Shown one piece after another: positions 35,268 to 46,202 of a stretch of 64,000 nucleotides of DNA (positions within the stretch are counted from its first letter, which is position 1; the number at the start of each line of letters is the position of its first letter). The notes beneath the pieces were generated by a model that searched no databases, was not told the origin of the DNA, and saw only the letters and a program-made list of their open reading frames with translations. Source of the stretch: Puccinia triticina (lineage: Eukaryota > Basidiomycota > Pucciniomycetes > Pucciniales > Pucciniaceae); the NCBI RefSeq assembly GCF_026914185.1, contig NC_070561.1, positions 744,001-808,000 of the forward strand. Direction: 5' to 3'. The translations under genes and the position numbers were made by a program.

Positions 35268-36440
35268 GGTTATGAGCCCTTAAGGTGTCTCGCTCCTGTT
35301 ATTCCAGCTTATCTTTGCTGAAGAAAGAAGTTTCCTACCGACAAAAAATGCCGGCTTCTCTCCCTCTTATTTCAATCCCGACGCAAATACCGGGCCGTTA
35401 TTGAATCTTATATCCTCATTTTTTTATTCTTTTGTATGTACGCCTTCATTGCCTTCGAATGGATCCCCACTTGTACGGCGCTTATGGTCGAATCCAACTT
35501 TTCATGGCCGACTTAAATTTTGTTCTTGGTAGTTTGCCGCCTCTGACTGCCCACGGGCCCGCTGTGACTTTCAATCAGATTCAAGATGCTGTCAATTCTC
35601 ATCGAGGTATTTTTCATCAAGCTACATCCTGGAAGAGACCAACTCGCCGCTCGCAATCTTGGAAAAAGTCTCACTCTCAGTCAAGGAACCGTTGTGAAAG
35701 CTCTCAGAAAGCCGCTCATTTCTTGCCTTTGGTCCCTCAGGCTCCAGCAAATTGTTTCAAGCTCAATAGCCCTCAACCAGTCGCATACGCGGTTTGACAT
35801 TCCACCAATCATCAGCTTGTTCCTATTCAAAGTCGCCGCGGACCGCCGATGCCCCAGGCCGTTGTGCGGAATCATGACCAAATACAATCAGAATACCAGC
35901 AACAAGTTATTGAAGACCCTTGCAAACAAGATCAACAAGTGATGAACAAGTCAAGCTCAGATTTTTGTGAAAAACCAATGGCCAATGATGATGGTGTTTT
36001 GATTCATGCTGATTTGTCATCAGAGCTCAATTATTCCCGAGAATTGGACGATCAGTCTGATTTGGAGATTGATCTAGGCCCAGAACATTCTCATCCAATC
36101 TTGTCCCTCATGGTTCCAATGGAAATCAAATCCTCTATTGACAAAAACGGAGAGGCCGTTGTCAAAGCTTGTTCAAATGCCAAAGCCCCCTCAAGTTTGT
36201 CAGCTAACAATTGAGATGCGTGTGTTGAAAGCAACAACGATGAATCTGAACACGTCAATCCAAATCTCTTGCTACCAATCCTAACACCAGCGGTGTGGTG
36301 ATTTATACAGGCAAGCGCGGTAGAATGTCCACGCGGGGATAGCGCGGGCGGGGAATGCACAAAGCCGCTCAGGCAGGGTGCATTCCGGTGACATAAGCAC
36401 TGAGGATGAGGTCAGGAAAGCACGCTAGGAAAGCTTACGG
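35268..36440 (+). pseudogene. interior of the short-LTR element, first part
   Basis: Frames at 35432-35797, 35586-35942 and 35849-36214 overlap in different phases; QAVNSHRG- and ELNYSRELDDQSDLEIDLG-like stretches suggest a decayed gag-like protein, but no zinc knuckle or protease motif was found. Interrupted at 36441 by a solo LTR. Confidence 0.35.
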
Positions 36441-37377
36441 TGTGGTAGACGGAAAAGTGGAAAAATAAAAAGTTTTTTCTATGCCACATAATTACTCATA
36501 CTAGGCCTCAAGATACCATCAAATGGACCCCAGAAATGGATTCTACGGCCAATTTCACCCCTAGCCATCACTGGAAGCACCCCTGGACCCCCTCTAGTGT
36601 GGAAGTTACACCTCATGGACACATATCACACGGCCAGCCCCAGTAACCCAGCTGTCATCTGCCCCAACCCGAGTTTCACAGTAGTACACTTATACATATC
36701 ACAGGATACAAACATACATCTCCCTGTCAGGCTACACTCATTACATATTAACTACATACACTCCTTTATATACATAGTATGACATCATCTACACTGTTTC
36801 TGCAGCCTCAGACTTTGTGTATACACTAATTCCCCCTGTATGACAGCTCATGCAGTCTACTGTTACCTCATGCATGCATTAGAATGTTCTGTTGTATATT
36901 CTGACACCATTCATGTGCCCCTGAGGGGTTATGACATCATTTGTATCTACTCCCACCAGCTAAAATCCCTCACCCTGTTGTCTAGATTAGCTGAAACCCT
37001 AACCCACAAGCCCCTCAGGGGCTCCCCTTTTGTCTATAAAAGGAGCTCTCTCCACCCCCAGTGGCCTGCTCCCCAGTTCCTCACCCAGAACTCACAACTC
37101 ACCCAACACTCATCCACACTCAAATCCTAAAACCCTTATAACAATAAATCAACCCTTATAACAACAATTCAACCCTTATAACAAAGTAATTGAAACACTT
37201 ACACGTTGCCAGTCAAACAGATTTCATCTGGAACAGACCAGACCTATCACTTAATAAAACTTGCCAAGCTGAGCTTGGTGGGTCTTGTTGACTGATAACA
37301 GAAGGGCAGAGCTTGCAACTCCATCATACCCTTCACCATTCAGCAAAAGGGTTTCATTACCACTTTTGAGTCTTACA
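36441..37377 (+). repeat. solo LTR, TGTGGTAGAC...TCTTACA family
   Basis: 937 bp from TGTGGTAGACGG to GAGTCTTACA, flanked by the 4-bp duplication ACGG (36437-36440, 37378-37381). A TATAAAAGG box at about 37035 sets its sense as +. Reverse-strand relatives occur at 52954-53742 and 58629-59559. No internal sequence remains, as expected after LTR-LTR recombination. Confidence 0.88.
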
Positions 37378-37381
37378 ACGG

Positions 37382-38833
37382 AAAGTCACGCGCGGATTGG
37401 AATGCACGGATTGTGGATTGTGGATTGCGGATTTCGGATCGGGTATTCGGATCGGAGCGGAAAAAGACAGGGCTGGACTGCGGCGGGACTACACACATGG
37501 ACTGGTAGCAGCGGCGCGTCAGCGGGTGATCCATGACAGCCCAAGCGGGTTCCATCAGCGGGTGGAACCGGGGTGAAGGCGGTGGTGAGAGAACGACTGA
37601 TGGGGGCTAGACAGAGGACGGTGGGAGGGCAAGCGTTGGAGAGGAGCGGAGTCTGGGAAAGTGACAAGCGGGATAGCGGGCGGAGTAGGCGGACTAGTGC
37701 GGGAAAGTGTCAGACGTGCGGGATCGGGTGGGAACGGCAATGTGCGCGGAGGGGAGGACTCTTGTATCCTATCATCTTTATCCTATTGAATTATTACGGA
37801 GTTCACTCATCATCATTGTACTTACAACTACGGATGTACAAGAGTTATTGAGAGGATTATCTGTGTTCTTATCCTTATTCGAGAGTTACTTGCGGATTTT
37901 TGTGCTTACAATGTGCGGAGCTTTATTCACTTGCGGACTATTACGCTATAGATCAGTCTCAGTAGAGGAGCGCTGAAGGCTAGCGGAAAGTAGCAGTGCG
38001 GAGCCGAGTTACCGACAATCACACAGCCTGGACATCAATATTCTTGAAGGAGGTGGTTAGCGGACATTCTTCACCAGCCAACCAGCTTTCATTCTCACAG
38101 CGGCCCCGCTTCCGTTACTCCCGTCGCTTTGGACTCCCTTGGTTTTGAGACGGCCTGCGGAACAATTCCCTGACCACGGAAATGAAGATGCATCAGTGAT
38201 ATCAACCCAACGCCGTATACCCTACCGATCTGTCCGTCTGGCTAGACTCAATTTGCAAGATGATGACAGCACCTCTGAAGACAAAGCTCCAAGGCTGATG
38301 AGTACCCGTCATCGACCAGCTCGGTTGAACAACCACTACCTGCAAGATGCCTGCCAGCCTGATTCCAACCTGAACAATTGCAACTCAAACAATCCCCAAC
38401 GGCCTGTTTCCCACCTATACAATCACCGCCTCAACAACCACAGCCTGTGCAATGTTGGCCCTCAATGATTCACACCTGCACAGTCACAACCTGACTTTGA
38501 AAATAACATTGAGTACAACCCTGACACCAACAACTACTATGACAATTACTACAACTCAAGTCTCAATGATTGCACTAATGTAGATAATGACAAATACACC
38601 AATGATCAAGTAGACAATTTTAATGATCAACAAGTAGACTATGATGCTAGTTATGATGTGTATGATGATGGACTAGATTTAGACTGTTATGATGATGATT
38701 ACTAGTTTCTTCCATATTTTTTCCAATCTCTTGACTTTTTTTAGTTTCATCTCTTTTCTGTTCTTGATTTACTTGTATGTAGATGCAGCATTTTCTTGGT
38801 GGTAGGTTTCTTAGAGCCTTGCCAAGGGGGGGC
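37382..38833 (+). pseudogene. interior of the short-LTR element, second part
   Basis: 37390-38100 has no recognisable product. 38139-38703 reads as a low-complexity protein tail rich in Asn, Asp and Tyr (for example TNNYYDNYYNSSLN and YDVYDDGLDLDCYDDDY) with one in-frame stop at 38466; such acidic Asn-rich tails occur at the ends of some rust retroelement polyproteins, but the assignment is uncertain. Confidence 0.4.
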
Positions 38834-38974
38834 TGTTGTGACTTGGGTCACAGTCTTCTTGGCTGCAGCTCTCTGCTGTGGAGGAGACATATTCTCCTCT
38901 GCCGGAGCCACATCATCTGTATTGATCATCACCGTTACCTATATCTCACCGAGTCCCCAAGCCACGTCTCCACA
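38834..38974 (+). repeat. right LTR of the short-LTR element
   Basis: 141 bp, TG...CA, preceded by the purine tract and followed by the AATCA duplication. Confidence 0.85.
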
Positions 38975-38979
38975 AATCA

Positions 38980-39755
38980 GCCACCACAACTTGTGCTTCA
39001 CAGGATCACCAGGCTATGTGCGCCACTCACCGCCATGGTGTTTCACTGATCTCGGGCAGCCTTGGATGCGCAGCAGGTGCCATCGATGGCCATCAGTTTG
39101 CGCGGAGGAGGACTTCCGGGCGAATCTGGAGCCTGGGGAGTTGAATAAGTTTAAATAATTTGTAGACCCAAAAAGGCTGAGGCTGCCATCTCAAAACAGA
39201 GCCAAAAAGGCTACACCGCAGGGCAAATCCGGTCAAGGTGTGGCGCCACAAAATGGTCCCAGCCATTTTCAGCCCCTAAGACGCCTCATGGACCACCACT
39301 TGCGCCACTATGCCGTATATGTGACCAGTGGCTATGCAAAGACCCCACGATGCAACATGGGGCGCCACGGGTCACCAGCCGGCCCCCGCCGCGCCGCTGA
39401 GACCCTTGAGTGACTCGGCGTCTAAGGGGCCGCCCCGGGGTCGTCTCCTGTGCACCCCATTTAGGGGCGCCACTAGATACCCGTCAGACCGCTACGCCAT
39501 TGAGAAAAAACGGCCATCCGCCCCCGCGGCCGCCTGGAGGCGACCCCCGGTGGCCGACAAGCCGCCCTTGGGTCAATCAGGGGTAGGGAATGCCTTGGGA
39601 CACGGTGGCTATCCGGGAGCCAGCCATACCGTGTACCGTGGCCGCCCCACCACCATGTCTCAGTCACTGTAATCAGTGCAGCTTGAGGGGGACCCGTTGC
39701 AAGCCACGCCACTCCCAAAAGCATTGCCGTTTTGTTTTCACAATCAATCAGTATT
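38980..39755. other. GC-rich region upstream of the transposase-like gene
   Basis: Contains many GGCGCCAC/TGGCGCC motifs, including 39241-39260, 39361 and 39467. These may be subterminal repeats of the transposon carrying the gene downstream, but no terminal inverted repeat could be fixed. No gene recognised. Confidence 0.35.
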
Positions 39756-41242
39756 ATGGAGGAGGGCAACCAGCATTCCAAAACAGATGGTAAGTTTGTG
39801 TCAATCTATCAGGGCAACTACGTCGGTCCTGACTCTACTTGCTTATTGACCAGACTACATTTACAACGGTAGCAAGTACCTCTGTAAGTGTTGCCCCCTT
39901 TCTAGAGGCAGCATCAGTTGGCTGCGTCGCACTCGCGCATCAACTTAACTTGGATCTTTGGACGGCCAAGAGGGCCAATGCCCAGGAGAGTAGGACAAGA
40001 GCTGACCCTGATCAAGAGCCACCACATACTTTTGAACGGACAGTTGATCATGGTGTTCCTACAATCAATGCACAAATGCAATATGAGGACAACAGTGATG
40101 ACCAAATTTGGGACGGCTTTGATGCCTCCCGGACATTTGACAACGACCTGCATGACATGGAGGCCAATAAACAAGCGCCTCTAAACCCCGACGCCGACTG
40201 GCAAGGAGTGATCAACAACGAGCTTCACAATCTCTCCTTGGCTCCGGCGGGCAACCCTCACCCTTAACCAACTGACAGACGCTCGAATACAGTCAACACG
40301 ACCCCTTGGTACCCATTCCAGAATCAATGGGTGTGTTGAGGCTTTGGTTGGCCCCATTCCGTGATTAGACAATTAATGATTTCTGTCTTTGGGATTCCAG
40401 GATCTGATTGGTTTGATGATCATCGGTCATACCCGCTCAATGATATCAAGGATGCAGTACAACAAAATCTGCATGGTTTTGCGCGTCTGTGGCATCAAAC
40501 TTCCTGCTTGGGCTACGGTGCGGGAATTGAAAGCCCGAATAAATCTCCTATTGGGTTCAAAAGTGCAGTCCAGTGTATCTGTCTTCAACACCCCATACTA
40601 TTCGCTGAGTGCCAAAAAAATTCTTTCCGAGGTGAGTAGTGGGTTTTGGCATTGGAGATGCCATTTGGCACTGGGGAATGCGGAAACATGCATCTGATAA
40701 GTGACTCTTCTTTGCAGGAGTTATCAAATCCCCACGTATCCAATCACCTTGACTTTTACCCCGTACTTGATGATGGTAGTAACATCCACAAATTTGCTCA
40801 ATCATCGAAGTGGCTCAAAGGCCTGTCCCGCGCACATCGCCCACAAATGTTTGAAAACAAGGGGAATCACTTTTACATATATGAGCCGGCGCAGTTGTCA
40901 TCTCAAGATGTGGTTGTCCCAATTTTTGTGTTGACCTACAATGGAGCAATACATACAAAGTGTATCAAAATCAATGAAACTAACGCGCGCGAAGTTGGCC
41001 AACACCTCAAGATTTCTATCTCTGGCGGCCTGGACTTTGACAACGCTACTTTAAGACTGATACCAGCAATTGAATTTGCGCGGACCTACAAATCAATTAT
41101 CCTGATTGACAGTGGACGGCTCCTGTCTGAAGCATGTGGAGGGAAGTTGTATGGTGAGCATAACACATTTTTACACAATACCTGCTTGTCCCTGATCAGG
41201 TTCAACATTGCATTTTACCAGAAACTTTTCAGGTTAGCCAAG

Positions 41243-41581
41243 TGTAAGAGCCGGATGGCTCTTCACTGAAACCGTTGTCAAAGGGGCACGAGGGACCGGG
41301 CTGAGGAGCCTAAAGCTTTTAGTACCAACGTGGGGGGCTGGATTACGTTGAGCTAGCACCGGGAGAGATCATAAGGGTCCAGGATTCTCTCCGTAAGTAC
41401 AACTAGAAGGACCGGAGAAGAAGGGGAAAAGGAGAAACTAACCTAGCACCGGGGGAGATCATAAGGGTCCAGGATTCTCTACCAGGCTAGGAAGGATGTG
41501 GAGGGGGACAGACTAAGTACTCAGGATGGATTATGTAATCCTGTGACAGGCTTTGTGAGACCCCAAAGGAGGGGGCTTACA
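41243..41581. repeat. 339-bp solo LTR with terminal hairpins (TGTAAG...CTTACA)
   Basis: Flanked by the 5-bp duplication CCAAG (41238-41242, 41582-41586). The left end folds (TGTAAGAGCC ... GGCTCTTCACTG), the right end folds (TGTGAGACCCC ... GGGGGCTTACA), and a 45-bp block CTAGCACCGGGRGAGATCAT... occurs twice inside, the first followed by a splice-donor-like GTAAGT and the second preceded by CTAACCTAG. A second copy lies at 53861-54211. Confidence 0.85.
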
Positions 41582-42082
41582 CCAAGCTGAGACAGTTATC
41601 AAATTCCCCAATCCCTGGAGGAAAAAGGCTGATGGTTGCTTAATCTGTGATGTCCCATTGTCCCGATATTCAGATGACACGTCTGGGAATGTTTCCAAAC
41701 AGTTTAATAAACATATATCCTTCTACTTCACCCTGGCCGGGCTGCCACCCCAAATATCTAATCAAGAATATCATTGTCATTTCCTGGCTACCTCCAATCT
41801 TGCAAGTGCATGTGAGATGTTGGAGAATATTGTGGACGAATTGAAGTGAGTTGATTACCATTATAGGCAGTTTGGTAGCGTGCCTGCGTGCTCATTCACA
41901 TTGTTAGTTTCATGTCTAATGAAGGTTTTATGGCGTATGATCATAGCATCTCCAGTCCGGTGTTGGTGCGCGCCTTGGTTTTCTGCTTCCTGGCGGACTC
42001 GCCAATGCATGCCGAAATTACAAATACACCCATCCCTGGCAACTGTCTGAACCCCTGTTGAATGTGCACCTTATCTGTCCGC

Positions 42083-42943
42083 TGTGGAGTCCTGGCGCGT
42101 ACTCAGGGTCAAGATACTAGGAACAAGGCCTCAAGATCATCAAGAACTTCAATACCCGGCAGGCGGCGCGAGCAACAACCTCAAGATTCTTTCAGACTTC
42201 TGTTCTCATGCCTCTCTCTCTCTCCTTTTCCTTCTTTTCTTTTCCTTTTTCCTCTTTTCCTTTCTTTTTTTTTTTGTGTGTTTGTTTGGTTTGTTTTTGT
42301 CTTTGATTCCTCTTTTCTTTTATTATTTCTTTACATATGTCCTTTTTTTTTATGTTTCTCCCTTGCGCGCGTTGGAGGGTTTGAGTTGGTGGTGGGTTGG
42401 TTTTGTTTTTGTTTGTTTTCTCAATCTCTGTTGCGGTTTCGTCTCTTTGGTTGTTCTCTTTCTTCCTCTGCTCATCCTAGTTGTATGGGCACGGCGGGCA
42501 CGAGGGCTCGTCGCGCGGCATGTCGCGGCCCTGAATCCAAGTTCAGCCGAACTTGGAGTAGGGGATCGGCATGGTACTCTCTTTCCCCCAGAAAAGATAT
42601 CATCAGAGTTTTTGAGAGTTTATTGATCCCGGATCGTGTCAATCCATCTCGGTATCCTTTTTGAGTTTTGAGTACCCGAGCTTCCTGAGTTTATTTCTTT
42701 AGAGCACTATCCGAGTTTCCGACGACCGCGCCGGCTTTTATCTGAGTTCTTTTCTGAGTTTTTCCATCCAACCAAACCACCGAGGGTATTCCATCCCCTC
42801 GTTCCCTCTCAAACAAATCCCCCCTCAACCGCTATCACACCTTTTGACCCGTATCCGATACTTTTGCAGGACCACCGACGAGGGCAGCACTCAGCACCTT
42901 CCCCTCAACAGACTGCCGCAGGCTCAGACCTGACAGGAGTCCA
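42083..42943 (+). repeat. 5' LTR of the gypsy element
   Basis: 861 bp, TGTGGAGTCCTGG ... GACAGGAGTCCA, with a long pyrimidine tract at 42200-42360. Differs from the 3' LTR by about fourteen substitutions, most of them CG versus CA or TG. Confidence 0.92.
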
Positions 42944-42947
42944 TATT

Positions 42948-42998
42948 TGGTCCCCCCAGCCGGGATCGAACCAGCGACCTCAAGATTTACAGTCTTGC
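42948..42998 (+). promoter_or_regulatory. extended primer-binding site, antisense of tRNA-Tyr 3' half
   Basis: The minus strand reads a complete tRNA 3' half: anticodon stem CAAGA/TCTTG with loop CTGTAAA (anticodon GTA, Tyr), five-base variable loop AGGTC, T stem GCTGG/CCGGC with loop TTCGATC, acceptor TGGGGGG, discriminator A and CCA. An ordinary primer site would need only about 18 nt; here complementarity spans about 51 nt, and the anticodon region is uninterrupted although nuclear tRNA-Tyr genes generally carry an intron there. Confidence 0.88.
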
Positions 42999-43108
42999 CT
43001 CAGGATTTCAAGACGGACTGGTGGTGCTTTTCTTTGTTTGGATTACGGCCATTTCTTTTCTTTTCTTTTTTTTTCGGTGGTCAGCGGCGGGGCACAGGAG
43101 AGACAGAA

Positions 43109-43208
43109 GTAAGTCCCATCCATAGTGCACCTCCAGGGTATCTCTACACGCGTCAAAACATTACCCGCCACGCTGTGAGCCCTCCCGTTGTTCCGCCTTC
43201 CTTGTTAG
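43109..43208 (+). repeat. intron-like segment 1 (5' leader)
   Basis: GTAAGT...TTGTTAG, 100 nt, between the primer site and the gag start. Shares TGCACCTCCAGGG, a CGTCAAAACATTAC block and CCACGCTGTGAGCC with segments 2-4. Upstream context GGGGCACAGGAGAGACAGAA is also shared. Confidence 0.8.
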
Positions 43209-43235
43209 ATCAGTGTGAAGATCCTCAAGAACAAG

Positions 43236-44528
43236 ATGGCCGAACCCGCCGCCGTGGAAGCCGTGAAGATCAAACCGCCGCATGGCAAGAGCCTGAAGTT
43301 CGATGGGACCAACGTCAAGCGCTTCCTACATCAGTACCAAGTTGCCGCCCGGTTGGACAAAGCCTCGGGTCGTGATATGGCCAAACAGTTGTTTTTCATC
43401 GTGGATGACGGGCTGCTCGACGTTCTTGAGACTCTGGAGGGCTACGAGCCGCCGGATTGGACGAAGCTTAGGGCCTCAATGCTGTCGTATTGGGGCGACA
43501 TTGATATCGCCAAGTTCACCGCCCGCGACATGATAGCGTTGAAGGAGCAGTGGATCGCGAAGGGCGGAGTATCGTCGGTTGCGGATTATCAGGCGTTTCG
43601 AAAGGACTGGGAACCAATCCAGTCGTATCTCCTTGCGAAAGACCACATCGAATCTGTAGAGGAGATCCGGAACGACTACTATCAGTCTTTCTCGCTGGCG
43701 GTACAAGAGCGTATTCGGGATAAATTGTTCAAAGACGATACAATGATCACGACCGCTGACCGGAGGTTTAAGCTTCCCAAGTTTGAGATCCTGAAGACTG
43801 CCATCAATGACGTAATGAGGAGACAGACCGCGTTGATTTTTGAGGATTCAAAGGTTACCAAACCCGCGGCCGCCACCTCGTTGCAGGACTCTAATGAAGT
43901 GATGAGAAAGATGGGAACCAAAAAGCGCGCAAAGGATGTCCCTCAGAAAGATAAGCCGGTACCCACAATGGACGACCTGACAAAGATGTTTGAATCTTTC
44001 GAGCAGAAACTGGAACAGAAGTTCGCGACTGGTCGTCAGCCTCAGGCCCAGGGATCAAGACCTCCGATGGTATGCTATTATTGTCATCGTGAGGGCCACG
44101 GGACATCTCTCTGCTTCAAACTTCAGAAAGACAAGGACGACAAGCTAGTCGAGCAGAGGGGAACGAATTTCTTTCTCCCAAACGGCGCCCTGATACCCTG
44201 GGATTCGAGTAGGCCCATACGCCACGTGGTAGCCTCGTTTCAACCTCCCAGAGCAACGACTAGCCAGGCATCCGTGGAGCCCTCGTCGGGATTTCGAGTG
44301 GGTTGCGGGGCGCTTCAACCGTGGTATCCCCCAGCGGTATCCTCGCAGTCGTTTTCGGGAGTATACGAGGCCGATCCAGCCGGAAGGAAGAGGCATGAAG
44401 AGCCGAAACCCTTCAAAGCTCCGCCTGTACCTACGAGTGCAGCCAAACGGCCACTTCGCAGAGCTCCAACACCTCCCGCCCCGGAAGAAAGGACCGCGAT
44501 GGAGGAGGAGCCGACTTTGTTTGAGTGA
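43236..44528 (+). CDS. gypsy Gag protein
   Basis: 430 codons from the Met of MAEPAAVEAVKIKPP, the first ATG after intron-like segment 1 with a plausible context; an in-frame ATG at 43215 would add seven residues. The N-terminal half is a retrotransposon gag-type helical domain (LKFDGTNVKRFLHQYQVAAR ... DDGLLDVLETLEGYEPPDW). A CCHC zinc knuckle CYYCHREGHGTSLC begins near residue 280. The C-terminus is Pro-rich. The frame ends at TGA 44526-44528 but continues open in the same frame into the protease. Confidence 0.9.
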   Translation: MAEPAAVEAVKIKPPHGKSLKFDGTNVKRFLHQYQVAARLDKASGRDMAKQLFFIVDDGLLDVLETLEGYEPPDWTKLRASMLSYWGDIDIAKFTARDMIALKEQWIAKGGVSSVADYQAFRKDWEPIQSYLLAKDHIESVEEIRNDYYQSFSLAVQERIRDKLFKDDTMITTADRRFKLPKFEILKTAINDVMRRQTALIFEDSKVTKPAAATSLQDSNEVMRKMGTKKRAKDVPQKDKPVPTMDDLTKMFESFEQKLEQKFATGRQPQAQGSRPPMVCYYCHREGHGTSLCFKLQKDKDDKLVEQRGTNFFLPNGALIPWDSSRPIRHVVASFQPPRATTSQASVEPSSGFRVGCGALQPWYPPAVSSQSFSGVYEADPAGRKRHEEPKPFKAPPVPTSAAKRPLRRAPTPPAPEERTAMEEEPTLFE

Positions 44529-45368
44529 GGCACCGGAAGTGAGAGTCTGGCTGAGTTGACGGGAGATGCGCCTCCGGCTTCAGTAACTCCTGTGAAACCT
44601 GCTACTCCTAAGGTACGGTTCGAACGGGAGGTTTCGCGCGAGCATCCGAACGCCGTAGATGGCGTGTTGAAGAAGATATCAACACTGAAGGTTCCGGAAG
44701 TCACGGTCTCAGAGCTGATGGCGATTGCTCCTTCGATAGCGGAGGGAATGAAGAAGTGGGTGTCTAGGCGGCGAGTCGAGGTCGGTAGTGACGAGCTTAA
44801 AGTGAACTCTGGTACGCTGGCGGAAGTCTTGGACCGAGATCTAGGGGTGGACCCCAATCTTTACTCCTGTCCGTTGGGCCATCTCCCGTGTTTCATTGGT
44901 GACGACAAGACCTCAGCAGCCCCGCTTGTGGATTCCGGTTCTCAGTTGAATCTTATCTCCGACACAATGGCCAACCAGTTTAACTTGAGCCCGCGAGTCA
45001 ACTTCACGTCGGCGGTGTATGGTATTAACAACCAGGCCTGTGAACTGATGGGCGTAGCAGAGGATGTACAGATTTGCATTGGCAAAACGCTAGTGAAGAC
45101 GTGCCATTTTTGGATCACAAAGATGGACGGGCCGCTAATTCTGGGCCGACCCTTCTTGATGGATGTATCAGCCACTTTAGCGTTTTCATCTCAAACAGGC
45201 GAGAAACTCATCATTCCGGATTCTACTGGCCGCAACATAGAAGTCTCCTTATGTTCCATGGGATCGGGACGGTGGGAGCGCGATTTTCCCGGTGAAGGTC
45301 GTAAAGCCGTTCTGAGTCACGCGGCCCGGCTTTCGGAAGACCTGACGGAAGATTGTCCTTTTTTATGA
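44529..45368 (+). CDS. gypsy protease region, same frame after a TGA
   Basis: Follows gag in frame after one TGA. Contains the retroviral-type aspartic protease site LVDSGSQLNLIS, then ILGRPFLMDVSATLAF. It could be reached by stop-codon read-through or, more simply, the TGA is a decayed CGA (the triplet is followed by GGC). Ends at TGA 45366-45368. Confidence 0.75.
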   Translation, partial: GTGSESLAELTGDAPPASVTPVKPATPKVRFEREVSREHPNAVDGVLKKISTLKVPEVTVSELMAIAPSIAEGMKKWVSRRRVEVGSDELKVNSGTLAEVLDRDLGVDPNLYSCPLGHLPCFIGDDKTSAAPLVDSGSQLNLISDTMANQFNLSPRVNFTSAVYGINNQACELMGVAEDVQICIGKTLVKTCHFWITKMDGPLILGRPFLMDVSATLAFSSQTGEKLIIPDSTGRNIEVSLCSMGSGRWERDFPGEGRKAVLSHAARLSEDLTEDCPFL

Positions 45369-45643
45369 AGCGCGTTGATCCGGAGCACGGCAGTCTTAAT
45401 TTAGGTACTCGCATTCTAGCCGGCGGATCAACTTCCTATTCAGAGTACTATTGGCCCGCTTTTCGTTTCGATCTTTCCTCTAAACAGCAAATCAAAAAAT
45501 TCGAAAAATATCTAGAGATAATCAAAAATATTAAAAAGAAGATCAGTTCCCAGTTTTATTTCAGCTTCAAGTCTTGGTTGTACACTAGAAGAGTGACGGA
45601 GGAGGAAAATAAGGGTATTTTGCGGGGCATAAGAGAGACAAAA

Positions 45644-45744
45644 GTAAGTCCCCTCCAAAGTGCACCTCCAGGGCTCTCTACACTCGTCAAAAACATTACA
45701 TGCCACGCTGTGAGCCTTGTCGGTGCGCCTGTTCCTTCTTGCAG
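45644..45744 (+). repeat. intron-like segment 2
   Basis: GTAAGT...CTTGCAG, 101 nt, nearly identical to segment 1 over the central 60 nt (GTGCACCTCCAGGG, CACGCTGTGAGCC). Lies between protease and RT. Confidence 0.82.
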
Positions 45745-45849
45745 TATTGTCCACGGCGTCGAACCCTATCTCCAAGGAGAGAATACAGTATCCTTGTTTC
45801 ATTTCAAGGTGGTTTCGGGGTCGTTTCAGGAGGATACTCAAGATGCGGC

Positions 45850-46020
45850 TTACCCTAGTCTCCGTAACAAGAATAAACTTCATCATAGTCTCCGTAATGA
45901 GAATAAACTTTTGCTTTTTCTCCGGGAAGAGAATAAACTACCCCTCCGCAACGAGGTTAAACTTCCAAGCCTCTGCGACAAGGTAAAACTAAAGATCCTC
46001 CGCAACAAGGTAAAACTATT
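45850..46020 (+). repeat. degenerate 30-bp tandem repeat encoding LRNxNKL
   Basis: Six units of CTCCGYAACRAGRWTAAACT with variable spacing; in the long frame they read SLRNKNKL, SLRNENKL, LREENKL, LRNEVKL, LCDKVKL, LRNKVKL. They lie between intron-like segments 2 and 3. Confidence 0.8.
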
Positions 46021-46090
46021 CAGTCACCAAGTGGAATGTGAGGGCGGAGAGGTAGAATTTGGGTCTCCGTGGGGGGCATTTGGTATCAAA

Positions 46091-46202
46091 GTAAGTTCTG
46101 ACCAATATGCACCTCCGAGGCGTGATGCTCCTATATTGTCGAAAACTCTATCTCGTGCCACACTTGTGAGCAACCGGCCACCTTTCCGGTTTTCTTTTGC
46201 AG
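46091..46202 (+). repeat. intron-like segment 3
   Basis: GTAAGT...TTTTGCAG, 112 nt, the most diverged copy, still with ATGCACCTCCGAGG, TTGTCGAAAAC and TGCCACACTTGTGAGC. Segments 2 and 3 together are 213 nt, a multiple of three, so removing both keeps the frame of the RT region. Confidence 0.72.

Larger units (their letters stand above)
35120..38974 (+). mobile_element. LTR element with very short (about 145-bp) LTRs
   Basis: Two direct repeats, 35120-35267 and 38834-38974, start TGTTGTGACTTGG and end CGTCTCCACA. The pair is flanked by the 5-bp duplication AATCA (35115-35119 and 38975-38979), so the element is complete from end to end. A purine tract (AAGGGGGGGC) stands directly before the right LTR and GGTTATGAGCC, a possible tRNA-iMet-type primer site, follows the left one. 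The interior lacks recognisable RT or integrase; a large part of it is a solo LTR of another family (36441-37377). Confidence 0.85.

Noticed and set aside
42062..42664. 200-codon hydrophobic frame in the 5' LTR, repeated at 50221
   Set aside because: It follows the pyrimidine tract of the LTR; the repeat reflects the two LTRs, not a conserved membrane protein.
42948..42998. A functional tRNA-Tyr gene on the minus strand
   Set aside because: Only the 3' half is present; the D arm and 5' acceptor strand do not follow, and CCA is encoded. It fits a primer site.
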